Part shown: positions 1 through 7,848 of the stretch, piece by piece
Layout of the letters: each line of letters opens with the position of its first letter
Numbering within the stretch: the stretch's first letter is position 1
Source: JAPLST01 sp964397565
Lineage (GTDB): Bacteria; Auribacterota; UBA3054; JAPLST01
Direction of reading: 5' to 3'
NCBI GenBank assembly: GCA_964397565.1
Contig: CAYNJC010000062.1
Location: 1 to 13,869 of the forward strand
Length of the DNA: 13,869 nucleotides
Position numbers and translations under genes: made by a program
Notes under the pieces: generated by a model
Told to the model about the DNA's origin: nothing
The model's database searches: none
What the model saw: the letters and a program-made list of their open reading frames with translations, nothing else

Positions 1-2
1 TC

Positions 3-101
3 CAGCTCTTGATTGGCGCGTACGAGGGCTGCGGCTCGATCGAAATGCGCTACGATGCCAAGAGGAACCGCAAGGGTAAAGGCAAATACCCGATCAGATA
101 G
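3..101 (+). CDS. C-terminal tail of an unidentified protein (truncated by window edge)
   Basis: An open frame enters from the left edge and ends at TAG (99-101). It gives 32 residues ending in a basic tail (KRNRKGKGKYPIR). The other two forward frames hit stops within this stretch. Nothing in the fragment identifies a family. A strong hairpin follows 24 bp after the stop, which fits the 3' end of a transcription unit. I compared the tail with the Lys/Tyr-rich C-terminus of the secreted LamG protein downstream; the resemblance is only compositional and does not support paralogy. Confidence 0.5.
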   Translation, partial: QLLIGAYEGCGSIEMRYDAKRNRKGKGKYPIR

Positions 102-125
102 AGCACATTTGCAGAGTGTTTGACT

Positions 126-161
126 ATGAGCAGCAGGTCCCAAACGAGACTTGCTGCTCAT
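126..161 (+). terminator. Long hairpin, probable transcription terminator
   Basis: The arms ATGAGCAGCA (126-135) and TGCTGCTCAT (152-161) are perfectly complementary. The stem continues through a G-T wobble (136/151) and three more pairs (137-139/148-150), giving 14 pairs around an 8-nt loop. Only a short T stretch (161-163) follows, so it is not a textbook intrinsic terminator, but its place 24 bp after a stop codon fits that role. It also sits directly upstream of the ATG at 165. Confidence 0.55.
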
Positions 162-164
162 TTC

Positions 165-281
165 ATGCCCAAAAGGATTGTTATGGTGTTGGCACAATAT
201 GGTGCGCTGCTCGCCTTGCTCTGCATGACAACCTATGCAGATTTTGCGCCGGGATCCAATTGGGCTTGTGCAACGTGCTAA
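165..281 (+). CDS. Possible 38-residue secreted peptide or remnant of an exported protein
   Basis: ATG to TAA encodes 38 residues. The N-terminus has the form of a signal peptide: basic start (MPKR), a hydrophobic stretch (VMVLAQYGALLALLCM) and a plausible cleavage site after TYA, leaving about 13 residues that end in WACATC. There is no Shine-Dalgarno sequence, because the bases just before the ATG belong to the hairpin 126-161. It could be a real short exported peptide, the remaining 5' end of a decayed secreted-protein gene, or chance. The export-like N-terminus is the only positive evidence. Confidence 0.25.
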   Translation: MPKRIVMVLAQYGALLALLCMTTYADFAPGSNWACATC

Positions 282-290
282 ATACTCGTC

Positions 291-319
291 TTGCACCGCT
301 GTACTCTTTGTGCTATACT
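291..319 (+). promoter_or_regulatory. Predicted sigma-70-type promoter of the LamG gene
   Basis: TTGCAC (291-296) and TATACT (314-319) are separated by exactly 17 bp, and TGC directly precedes the -10, making an extended -10. Transcription would start near 326, leaving a leader of about 100 nt. The leader holds two small hairpins: GTGCTG/CAGCAC (361-366/372-377) and ATGCA/TGCAT (386-390/394-398). Confidence 0.6.
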
Positions 320-425
320 AGTAATGTGTAATGATGTGCGATGATGTACGCGCCGGGGTCGTGCTGCCAGCCAGCACCGTGTCTCATGCATTGTGCATCA
401 GTAATCTTATGTGCGGAGTGAACAG

Positions 426-2306
426 ATGAAACACACACTATGGCAAGCCGGTCATGTTGCAACACCGCTTATCGTGGCTGTCATGATTTGGTCAGCGATT
501 GGTGTCCGGGCTGACATCAATGATGGGTTGGTTGCATACTATCCTTTTGACGGTAATGCCAACGATGCAAGCGGCAATGGCAATAATGGAACGGTGTATG
601 GCGCGACGCTCACAACAAATAGGTTTAACCAGGTCAATGCTGCCTATAATTTTGACGGAAGCGGCGATTATATGGAAGTTCCACATAGTTCGCTGTTCAA
701 CATCAACACCAATGACTTTTCTCTTTCGGTATGGTTGAAATATGGACCACAGCCGGCACCGTTATATTATTCAGTCGTCTTTATCAAAGTGTCAAACCCC
801 GGTTATCCTTATGAGGGATCTATTTTATTTGTTGACAGCCCAAATAACTCATGCACATTTCGGATTGATGGCCGCGAAAGTCTTTATGGCCTGACAAACA
901 ATTTGCACAATGATAGCTGGCGGCATTTTGTTTGCATGAAGCAAAGCAATCAACTGAAAATATACATTGATGGCTCTTTCGATAGCAGCATGACTATTTC
1001 ATATACCACCGTGGACAATCTGGCGCCGTTTATATTTGGCGCCAACTACATGGATCACAACAGTCAAAACTACAAAGGCGTGATGGATGATATTCGGATC
1101 TACAATCGCGCCTTGACGCCCGGCGAAATCACGGAACTGTATCAACCGCAGTCAAAGGCGCTGGTCATTACCAGTGCGCCGACCACGGTCAGCTATGAGA
1201 CGAGCACGTGCGTGTTGGCGGGCACAGCCAGTGTCGAGGTTGTCGGCTATTGCTGGATCAGCAACGGTGCCACCGCCGCAACGGTATCTTTTCCCGCCGG
1301 TGTGGCTTGGCAGTCACCCGCAATCGCCCTGGCGGTGGGCGTCAATAATTTAATGCTCTATGGCACCAATGCCGCCGGACAAGAAACAGCAGCGGCAACG
1401 GCAGTCACGCGCAAGGCGGCGACACCGACCGGCTTGGCCGCGTCAGACGGCACCTTCACCAACAAAGTCGCGCTGGCCTGGTTGGCCGCGCCCGGCGCAG
1501 CATCCTACCGCGTCTTGCGCGCCGTGACCAATGACAGCGGCAGCGCTAGCACGATCGCCGCCGCCGTGACGAATAGCGTGTATGACGACACCAGCGTCAC
1601 ACCCGGCCTGCTGTACTATTATTGGCTTGTCGCGCAGCAGAACGGCGTCGAAGGCGACGCCAGCACACCCGACAGCGGCTACCGTCAATTAGTGGCATCG
1701 GCCAGCATTGCCGCCACATTGGGCGTCTACACAAATGTCGTCGAAGTTCATTGGAAGAGCGTGCAGGGTGCAACGAAATATCGCGTCTACCGCGCCGACA
1801 GCCCACTGACCAACCTGGCTGGCGTCATTGCTACGGACGTCACGACCACGAACTGCACGGACACGACGGCGGTGCCCGGTCTTGTCTATTACTACTGGGT
1901 GCGGGCGGAAAGCGCGGTTGCAGCGGGCGCGTGGTGCGGCGCGACGCCGGGCTATGCCCTGTTGGCGGCCAATTTCGCCGACAGGAAAACATGGGCGATG
2001 CGCGACACCAAGAAAATGGACATGCTGATCTGCAAGCAACTGCCCGGCCCATGGAGTGAGTTGTTAAACGCAAGCTGGTCAATAGCTATTGTGGACGCGC
2101 TGTCTCACGCCGTCATAAGTGGCCCGTATCAACTAGTGAGCAAGAACGGCAAGAAGTACACGTACAAGAGCCCGACCGCGATGATCACCTACACCGAGCG
2201 CTACAACAAGCGCAAGGACACCTACAAGACCAAGCTGACGTACAAATTCTTAGCCGACATGCCGACCCAGCCTGGCATCTATTTGCACATGCCGCCAACA
2301 CCTTAG
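426..2306 (+). CDS. Secreted LamG / Ig-like / fibronectin type III multidomain protein
   Basis: This is probably an exported surface or matrix protein that binds carbohydrate or another ligand; no catalytic motif is visible. I chose ATG 426 because GGAG (415-418) lies 7 nt upstream; an in-frame GTG at 411 precedes that site. The 626-residue product starts with a signal peptide (about 1-29, cleavage after VRA). Next comes a LamG/concanavalin-like domain (about 34-240) with typical LVAYYPFDGNANDASGNGNNG and DDIRIYNRALTPGEI segments. An Ig-like domain (about 245-330), two fibronectin type III domains (about 331-422 and 423-515, each with a YRVxRA strand and a GLxYYYW segment) and an unrecognised Lys/Tyr-rich end (516-626) follow. 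The LamG-coding part is about 42-47% GC in lines I counted, against about 72% in a line of the first FN3 part, so the gene is a compositional mosaic. The gene has its own promoter and need not belong to the polysaccharide operon behind it. Confidence 0.9.
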   Translation: MKHTLWQAGHVATPLIVAVMIWSAIGVRADINDGLVAYYPFDGNANDASGNGNNGTVYGATLTTNRFNQVNAAYNFDGSGDYMEVPHSSLFNINTNDFSLSVWLKYGPQPAPLYYSVVFIKVSNPGYPYEGSILFVDSPNNSCTFRIDGRESLYGLTNNLHNDSWRHFVCMKQSNQLKIYIDGSFDSSMTISYTTVDNLAPFIFGANYMDHNSQNYKGVMDDIRIYNRALTPGEITELYQPQSKALVITSAPTTVSYETSTCVLAGTASVEVVGYCWISNGATAATVSFPAGVAWQSPAIALAVGVNNLMLYGTNAAGQETAAATAVTRKAATPTGLAASDGTFTNKVALAWLAAPGAASYRVLRAVTNDSGSASTIAAAVTNSVYDDTSVTPGLLYYYWLVAQQNGVEGDASTPDSGYRQLVASASIAATLGVYTNVVEVHWKSVQGATKYRVYRADSPLTNLAGVIATDVTTTNCTDTTAVPGLVYYYWVRAESAVAAGAWCGATPGYALLAANFADRKTWAMRDTKKMDMLICKQLPGPWSELLNASWSIAIVDALSHAVISGPYQLVSKNGKKYTYKSPTAMITYTERYNKRKDTYKTKLTYKFLADMPTQPGIYLHMPPTP

Positions 2307-2328
2307 CCAAACAGCCGGCGCGACTGCC

Positions 2329-2359
2329 TTGGGCATACGACCGCGTAATCTGCTATAAT
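2329..2359 (+). promoter_or_regulatory. Predicted extended -10 promoter of the methyltransferase-flippase operon
   Basis: A consensus TATAAT (2354-2359) is preceded by TGC (2351-2353), a full extended -10. The best -35 is a weak TTGGGC (2329-2334) with a long 19-bp spacer, so the extended -10 probably carries recognition. The start would be near 2366, giving a leader of 15-25 nt that contains GAAGGA (2373-2378). Confidence 0.6.
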
Positions 2360-2380
2360 TGGTGCCTAACAAGAAGGACC

Positions 2381-3301
2381 ATGCGGCCGATGAACGACAG
2401 TCAACTTATGCCCGAAAGCAACTTGCGGTGCCTGCAATGTCATGAACCACTGCTTCGGCAGGGCTCTGCGATGTGTTGTGCCAATGCGCACACGTATCTT
2501 TTGGCCGACGACAGCATTCCGATCTTGCTCGATCAGCGCGAGAATTGCGGTCACTACGCCCAGCAAATCGAGTATTTTACTAATGAATTCAAGAACTATA
2601 GCGGCTACCGTCTTGATCCATGGATGCGCAAATATGTTGACGCGGCCTTGCAGCATTTTGGCCCGCCGCATGCCGGAGCCACCGCACTGGACATCGGTTC
2701 CGGTTCAGGCTATATCACGATTGAGCTGGCCCGCGCCGGTTGGCATGTCATCGCGCTTGACCTGACACCGGCCAGTATGGCTACGTTGGTGCAATCGGCC
2801 CGCCAGCAAGGCGTGCTCGAGCGCATCACGCCGGTGATTGCATCCGCGCTGGAGCTGCCCATTGCGGACACCAGCATTGACGCAATTGTTGGCAATGCCA
2901 TTATTGAGCATCTTCCGGACGACAACAGATTCGTTGCCGAACTTGCGCGCGTGGCGAAACCGGGCGCGCGCGGTATGTTGGCCGCACCGATCAAGTTGAA
3001 ATATGTCTGGCCCTGGCTCTGGCCGGTGAATTATTATCACGACCGCTGCATTGGGCACTTGCGCCGCTATGATCGCAAGACTTTCGCCGGTTTGTTGACG
3101 CGGCACGGTTTCAGTCTTGATCAGGCGCTCTACAGTGGCCATTTTATAAAAGTGGCCGGCACGCTTGGGCAGATGCTGCTTGGCACCCATCATTATGACG
3201 AATGGCTCGAGCGTTGCGACAGTCGCGGCGTGCGGCGCGCGTTTGGCAGCAGCAATATCACGGTCACGTTCCACAAAGTTTCGCGCGACGCGATAATTTA
3301 G
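2381..3301 (+). CDS. Class I SAM-dependent methyltransferase with N-terminal zinc-ribbon-like segment
   Basis: This is a cytoplasmic methyltransferase, probably acting on a sugar or lipid-linked glycan intermediate given its neighbours; the substrate is inferred. The product is 306 residues. The N-terminus has C17-x2-C20 and C32/C33 with H37 nearby, like the small zinc ribbon before some methyltransferase domains. The SAM-binding fold shows motif I LDIGSGSG (103-110), the acidic end of strand 2 (ALDLTP, 125-130) and GNAIIEHLPDD (171-181), as in Methyltransf_11-type enzymes. The start is uncertain: GAAGGA lies 2 nt before ATG 2381 (close) and 11 nt before ATG 2390 (a little far), so translation may begin at either. 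It is the first gene of a three-gene operon, with 9 bp to the flippase. Confidence 0.87.
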   Translation: MRPMNDSQLMPESNLRCLQCHEPLLRQGSAMCCANAHTYLLADDSIPILLDQRENCGHYAQQIEYFTNEFKNYSGYRLDPWMRKYVDAALQHFGPPHAGATALDIGSGSGYITIELARAGWHVIALDLTPASMATLVQSARQQGVLERITPVIASALELPIADTSIDAIVGNAIIEHLPDDNRFVAELARVAKPGARGMLAAPIKLKYVWPWLWPVNYYHDRCIGHLRRYDRKTFAGLLTRHGFSLDQALYSGHFIKVAGTLGQMLLGTHHYDEWLERCDSRGVRRAFGSSNITVTFHKVSRDAII

Positions 3302-3310
3302 AAAAATGCT

Positions 3311-4594
3311 ATGCGGGCACTAACTGATTGGTTGACGCGGCGCGCTGGCGTGACGCAGGTGATGATTCCGGGCATTCTGGTGATGCTGATCGGCCCGCGC
3401 ATCGGCGACGCGTTCAATCTGCTGTACAACATTCTGCTCGGCCGCTGGCTGGGCAATGGTGAGTTTGGCCAAGCCCTCTCCATTATTGGGGCCATTAGCA
3501 TTCCCGCCAGCGCCGTCAGCGTCCTGATCTGCCGTGAGACAGTGCGGCATTGTGAGGCCGGCGGCACGCGCGCCATGTACAAGTATGCGACGCGCTGGTT
3601 TGTCGGCATGCTCTTGCTGGGCGTTGCCGGCGCGGGCGTGATTCTGCTGCTTGGTCCGTATGTCGGCACAATCTTCCGTTACCAATCGCAAAAAGCCACG
3701 CTGGGGCTGGCCCTCCTGTTTGTTGTCACCATGACACGGCCGGTGTGGGGCGCAGTGATCCACGGACAACAGCGCTTTGTGCTTTTGGGGATGGGGCCGG
3801 CCTTGGACGGCTTGTTGCGCTTCGCGTTCACAGCCGGGCTCTTGCTATTGGGCTGGCAATTGCTGGGCGTAGTGTATGCCCAGGCGCTGACCGGCATGCT
3901 CTTGATCGTGTGGGCGTGGTATTATGCCACGCGCTATCAGCAGAAATCAGCGCCGGCGACAGCGCCGGTCATCATGACGCCCCAAGCATCATCACTGGCA
4001 ACCCTCGGGAATAGCGTGGTGACCACTGTGGCGCTGGCGCTGTGGTTCTGGGTCGACATCGAGGCCGTCAATTATATTTTCCCCGGACCGATTGCGGATG
4101 GCTATGCCGGCGTGGCAACCATCGGGAAAATTGTCTGCTATGCCCCGGAGAGTCTGAGCGTCATCCTGATGCCGCTCGTCATGCGCAATGTCCTGCGGGC
4201 ACAGGACAGCCACCGGCATGTCTATGCCAGCCTGGCGGCGACTGTGGTAGCGACCGCGGTATTAGTGAGCGTCTATGCCGTCTGGGGCACCCCGATCATG
4301 CGGCTTTACAATAAAACCTTTGTCACTTACGCGCCCCTGCTGCCAAAGTACGCCCTAGCGATGGGCTTCATCTCGCTGGCCCGGGTTTGTGCAATCTATG
4401 ATTTGGCACGCGGCCGGTTTGTGACCGGCTGGCTGCTCATGGCCCTGGTGCCCTTTGAGCTGGCGCTCTTCTACCTATTGCGTCGCACCGTCAGTGATAC
4501 CGTGAACATGCTGTTGCTTGCCAGTGCCACCGCCGCGTTGCTGTCGCTGCTCAGTTGCTTTTTTCCACGCCGGAACAAACCATGCGCCGCCTGA
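3311..4594 (+). CDS. Wzx-like polysaccharide flippase (MOP superfamily membrane protein)
   Basis: The 427-residue product is highly hydrophobic, with roughly a dozen membrane segments across its length. It has the N-terminal pattern of O-antigen/polysaccharide exporters: a GPRIGDAFNLLYNILLGRWLGNGEFGQ-like stretch covering the first helices, where a segment ending in LGxxxFG is typical. Flippases of this family move lipid-linked oligosaccharides from the cytoplasmic to the outer face of the inner membrane. The start follows the previous stop by 9 bp with no clear Shine-Dalgarno sequence, so translation may be coupled. Its last 13 bp overlap the next methyltransferase. The size is typical of Wzx proteins. 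The exact substrate cannot be read from the sequence, and no Wzy-like polymerase lies in the window. Confidence 0.87.
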   Translation: MRALTDWLTRRAGVTQVMIPGILVMLIGPRIGDAFNLLYNILLGRWLGNGEFGQALSIIGAISIPASAVSVLICRETVRHCEAGGTRAMYKYATRWFVGMLLLGVAGAGVILLLGPYVGTIFRYQSQKATLGLALLFVVTMTRPVWGAVIHGQQRFVLLGMGPALDGLLRFAFTAGLLLLGWQLLGVVYAQALTGMLLIVWAWYYATRYQQKSAPATAPVIMTPQASSLATLGNSVVTTVALALWFWVDIEAVNYIFPGPIADGYAGVATIGKIVCYAPESLSVILMPLVMRNVLRAQDSHRHVYASLAATVVATAVLVSVYAVWGTPIMRLYNKTFVTYAPLLPKYALAMGFISLARVCAIYDLARGRFVTGWLLMALVPFELALFYLLRRTVSDTVNMLLLASATAALLSLLSCFFPRRNKPCAA

Positions 4595-5394
4595 GTGACG
4601 CCGGCTACTGGAACGCGCTTTATCCCAGCGCCGCAACTCATACTACCCGGGCCGCATTGCTGCAGTGGTGTCTGCGCAGTTACGCCGACGTGTGCTTGTG
4701 GGATCAACTGCTGCCCCAACTAGTCCCGCCCGGCGCCAGCACCAGTGTTGTTGAGATTGGCAGTGCGCCCGGCGCCAATCTGGTGCGGTTCCACAAGCGC
4801 TTCGGTTGCGACGTGTACGGCATCGAATATGCCGCGCAAGGATGTGCCGTCAATCGCAATCTGTTTCACGCGCAAGGCGTCGCCGAAGACCATGTCATCG
4901 AAGCTGATTTTTTCGATGCGGCAGTGCAGCAGCGCTACAAAGACCGCTTTGATGTCGTCTTCTCGCAGGGCTTCATTGAACATTTTGATGATCCCGGCAC
5001 GGTGATCGCGCATCACCTTCATTTGCTTAAAGAGGGCGGGTTGCTGGTTATAACGATTCCAAACATTCAGCAGGTGAACTATCTCTTAACGAAGGTATTC
5101 AACCCGGCGGTGCTCCCGTTGCACAATCTGAAGATCATGCGCGTGCCGGTGTTTCGCGCGTTGTTCGATGGTTTGCCGTTGCGGGTCGTCCACTGCGGTT
5201 ATAGCGGGGTGTTCTCGCTGGATATCTTCAACACGCCGGTGGGCAGTTGGAAAGCATGGCTGCTACGCGTGTGCAAATTTTTGTGCCTGCCGCTGCAGTG
5301 GTTGTTGCACATGGTCCGGCCGCGCCGGTGGGAATCTGCCGGCCTCAGCCCCTACCTGGTCTATGCCGGCTACAAGCAAAGTAGCGGCTGTTGA
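4582..5394 (+). CDS. Class I SAM-dependent methyltransferase
   Basis: This is a second cytoplasmic methyltransferase, likely a tailoring enzyme of the same glycan pathway (inference from operon position). The ATG at 4582 overlaps the flippase end by 13 bp and has GGAA (4571-4574) 7 nt upstream; a TTG at 4555 is in frame but lies deeper in the flippase. The 270-residue product shows motif I VVEIGSAPG (56-64), an acidic strand-2 end GIEYA (80-84), FSQGFIEHFDD (127-137) and the strand KEGGLLVITIPN (150-161), all classic for the fold. The last third is more hydrophobic (LLRVCKFLCLPLQWLLHMV) and may touch the membrane or a lipid-linked substrate. It is unlike the first methyltransferase outside the core motifs and lacks the zinc ribbon. 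Confidence 0.87.
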   Translation: MRRLSDAGYWNALYPSAATHTTRAALLQWCLRSYADVCLWDQLLPQLVPPGASTSVVEIGSAPGANLVRFHKRFGCDVYGIEYAAQGCAVNRNLFHAQGVAEDHVIEADFFDAAVQQRYKDRFDVVFSQGFIEHFDDPGTVIAHHLHLLKEGGLLVITIPNIQQVNYLLTKVFNPAVLPLHNLKIMRVPVFRALFDGLPLRVVHCGYSGVFSLDIFNTPVGSWKAWLLRVCKFLCLPLQWLLHMVRPRRWESAGLSPYLVYAGYKQSSGC

Positions 5395-5402
5395 ATTTTA
5401 TG

Positions 5403-5445
5403 AAATAGTCATGCCGCGCGACTATTTATGGTGCGGCGGTTTTTT
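5403..5445 (+). terminator. Hairpins between convergent operons, probable terminator
   Basis: Two alternative stems occupy the 31-bp gap and the end of the opposite gene. AAATAGTC (5403-5410) pairs perfectly with GACTATTT (5420-5427). TGCCGC (5412-5417) pairs with GCGGCG (5433-5438, one G-T) and is followed by six T (5440-5445), an intrinsic-terminator layout for the plus strand. The T run lies inside the last codons of the ATP-grasp gene. The first stem could also serve the minus strand, but no T run follows it there. Confidence 0.6.
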
Positions 5446-6463
5446 GCGTTAGCTGTTCGATGTAGCGCACGACGCTGGCGGCGATTTCGCGTTCCAAGAC
5501 CGGCGCCTCGGCGATACTAGTCCACCCGTCGGCCTGTTCCGTGAAGTAGCGCTGTGAACGCTGCATGGTCAAATGGCCAAACGACAAGAATTGAAATTCC
5601 AAGACATGATAGGACTGGCCGTCATGGGCAATATCCATTGATAAGAAGGGCACCTGCAATGCTTGAAAAACCGTTTTGGCGCAGTTCAGCAGCTCCGGCG
5701 CTGGGTTTTCCGGCCACGTGAATCGGCCGCTGCCGCTGGCGCGGAAGTCTTTAGGCCGGTTTTCCCGTTGCAGCACATAGTATTTTTCCCCAAACACCAA
5801 CACTTTGAAATCGCCCATTAAGTTGGCAATGTAATTTTGGGCGACGAACTTGCGCCGGTACCACGATGCAGAGGTGTAGTCTTTATAGTACCAGCCGGCG
5901 ATGATGTCCTTTATGCCCTGCCAGCCCGGAAAAGCCGATTTGCTCAAACGGCGTGCCACGCGCTTCTTTGCCCGGATTGTATCAACCAGATGCACGTTTA
6001 AACTACCCGCGCCGGCGGATGGTTTCATGACCAAGACGGGTGGCAAGTGGGTGACGGCGTGCGTGAAATCCTCATACGTTCCAAAACAATAGGAATGCAG
6101 CGTGGAGAGTTCGGGAAGATGGAGCGCATCCCGCAACAGTTCCATGAACACTTTATTGTGATGCGCGCGAAAGCATTCGAAACGGGGAACAAGCAACGCA
6201 CCTTGCATCTGCAGAATCAACAAAACATCTTCAAGATACGATTTGTACTCTAACCCGGCGTCCTCGGAGGATTGATAGAGCACATACTGGCCCGCATAGG
6301 ATGTCTGGCGGAAGTCCAGCTCGCTGTAGGCGTGCCTGTTTAGGTGATAGCCCGCGGCGGCGAACTGCGCGTGCAGAAGTTCGAGGTCAATCCCGCGGCG
6401 GCGTGTGGTCGAGCAGTAAAACGACGAACGGTAATCCGTTAGCAGAAGAATCTCATTGTTCAT
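5426..6463 (-). CDS. ATP-grasp family ligase-like protein
   Basis: ATP-grasp enzymes join a carboxylate to an amine, thiol or other nucleophile through an acyl phosphate. The start is ATG 6463, which forms an ATGA overlap with the DUF362 stop and follows an AGGGGG Shine-Dalgarno-like stretch; an upstream in-frame ATG at 6493 is less likely. The 345-residue product shows the nucleotide-binding loop VMKPSAGAGS (145-154), a hinge-like FVAQNYI (206-212), the central strand block DFKVLVFGEKYYVLQREN (218-235) and the metal-site end SMDIA...LEFQFLSFG (275-296). The usual Glu-x-Asn of the metal site reads Glu-Phe-Gln here. It is co-translated with DUF362 next to glycan genes, so a ligase that adds an amino acid or other acid to a glycan or its precursor is plausible, but the substrate is unknown. 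Confidence 0.82.
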   Translation of the reverse strand: MNNEILLLTDYRSSFYCSTTRRRGIDLELLHAQFAAAGYHLNRHAYSELDFRQTSYAGQYVLYQSSEDAGLEYKSYLEDVLLILQMQGALLVPRFECFRAHHNKVFMELLRDALHLPELSTLHSYCFGTYEDFTHAVTHLPPVLVMKPSAGAGSLNVHLVDTIRAKKRVARRLSKSAFPGWQGIKDIIAGWYYKDYTSASWYRRKFVAQNYIANLMGDFKVLVFGEKYYVLQRENRPKDFRASGSGRFTWPENPAPELLNCAKTVFQALQVPFLSMDIAHDGQSYHVLEFQFLSFGHLTMQRSQRYFTEQADGWTSIAEAPVLEREIAASVVRYIEQLTQKTAAP

Positions 6464-7848
6464 CGCCGCGCACCCCCTGCTTTGTCGTTCCACTCGATAT
6501 GTCCCACCCAGCCGCGCGGCGGGCGGAACGGCTTGCCGTACGTGCGGGCCGTTTCCTCCCAGGAGAGTTGCTGATGGTTGTAATTGACGACAAGCTGGGC
6601 GGGAGCTTGTGTAACCAGCGGATAGGTATGCTCGGCAAATGCTTCACGGATCAAAGGAAGTTTTTGCCAGTCGAGATGCAGGAGCGCACAGTGGGCCAAT
6701 TCGGCGAAGGCCGACGATGACGCAAATGTGACTGCCCCAAGCGCGACGGGTTCCGGCGCCAGCGGGCCAAAACCCTCGCCGGCGATAATGCCATCGGAGA
6801 GACTGTAAATCGCCCGTGGCGCGTGCGCCTGGATCGCGCCATTATCGTTGCCATAGTGGACAAGACGATTTAGGTCCAGAACCATGCGCCACGACGTGTC
6901 ATTGCCGTACCATTCGCCTTCGAGTGTGCGCTGGCGGTGAGTGACACGGCATAACGCGGTTACCAGCAACGTAAGATTTTGCAGCCAGATGTAGCCGGCT
7001 TTGTTCAAGCGCATATTCGTGCGGTCAATAAGATATTCTGCCAACCGCTTCAGTGGTTTTCGACCAGCATAGCAATCGCCGCCGCTGGCACTGCCGCCCG
7101 CGCGATGATGGGGAAGATAGTCCTTGTCGCCATTCAGCCCGACAAGATTTTTCAGCGCACCCGTGATGCCGGCTTTGCGGTGCGTCTTGAGTTTGGGCAG
7201 ATTGATGATGACATCCGTCGTGAACGCTCCTTTCCACAGCGAATATTTGTGGACACCCGGATAATGGGTGTGCGCAAGTTCACGCGGATCATAGTTTGTA
7301 TTACGGAAGAGACCGGGCGGCAATGAAATCGGTTCCAACATGCTGCTCGTGCCAAGATCGAAGAGCAGATAGTCGCTTACAGGCCAAAGGTCGCGTTGGG
7401 CGTGGGCACCCCCGCGATCAACAACGTAGATTGTGCGGCGCAGATCACGGATGGTAATCGGGCAACTGTCCGACAGCATCTGCAATGAACGAACCCATGA
7501 AGAAGGCACCAAGACATCAAATTGGCAGCTTTGAATAGGTGCGTCCGCAATCGTGATCGAACCGGGCTGGGCGCGCAAAAGTTCTTTCACCACGGCTTCG
7601 ATCAAGGCCGGATGGGTGACCATACAATCCATGCCGTGACCGCTCTTGTTGTAATGGAACACCCAGTTTGGCTTCAGCAAGACGTGGGCGCCAGGCTGAA
7701 CAATTTCGGCAAACGCACCGCGCAGGGAGCAAAACGCGTAGCCAGCCGACGCAACGGCCTGCTGGATCAACGCCGTCAGTGCGCCGCCATCGCCATATCC
7801 GGGCGATGGCTTCATAAGCGCCAGCCCCACGTGTGATTCAGTCGTCAT
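6460..7848 (-). CDS. DUF362 domain protein
   Basis: The 462-residue product carries the hallmark blocks of DUF362: VLLKPNWV (56-63), VTHPALIEAVV (77-87), ADAP (101-104), the signature INLPKLKTHRKAGITGALKN (215-234) and GDKDYLPHH (240-248). Many family members are annotated as iron-sulfur proteins, but no CxxCxxC ferredoxin cluster is visible here; the cysteines are scattered. The biochemical role of the domain is not established. The start is supported by AAGGG about 9 nt upstream of ATG 7848. Its stop overlaps the ATP-grasp start as ATGA, so the two proteins are probably made in fixed ratio and work together. A promoter (7874-7902) lies directly upstream, separating this pair from the glycosyltransferase. 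Confidence 0.88.
   Translation of the reverse strand: MTTESHVGLALMKPSPGYGDGGALTALIQQAVASAGYAFCSLRGAFAEIVQPGAHVLLKPNWVFHYNKSGHGMDCMVTHPALIEAVVKELLRAQPGSITIADAPIQSCQFDVLVPSSWVRSLQMLSDSCPITIRDLRRTIYVVDRGGAHAQRDLWPVSDYLLFDLGTSSMLEPISLPPGLFRNTNYDPRELAHTHYPGVHKYSLWKGAFTTDVIINLPKLKTHRKAGITGALKNLVGLNGDKDYLPHHRAGGSASGGDCYAGRKPLKRLAEYLIDRTNMRLNKAGYIWLQNLTLLVTALCRVTHRQRTLEGEWYGNDTSWRMVLDLNRLVHYGNDNGAIQAHAPRAIYSLSDGIIAGEGFGPLAPEPVALGAVTFASSSAFAELAHCALLHLDWQKLPLIREAFAEHTYPLVTQAPAQLVVNYNHQQLSWEETARTYGKPFRPPRGWVGHIEWNDKAGGARR

Noticed and set aside
3..101. Paralogy between the truncated left-edge protein and the LamG protein C-terminus
   Set aside because: Both ends are basic with tyrosines, but no alignment of more than a few residues is convincing.
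116..331. Open frame of 71 codons on the plus strand
   Set aside because: It runs through the hairpin 126-161 and the promoter of the LamG gene, has no ribosome site and no recognisable protein pattern.
2705..3274. Open frame of 189 codons antisense to the first methyltransferase
   Set aside because: The plus-strand frame carries full SAM-binding motifs and operon spacing; the antisense frame has no recognisable pattern.
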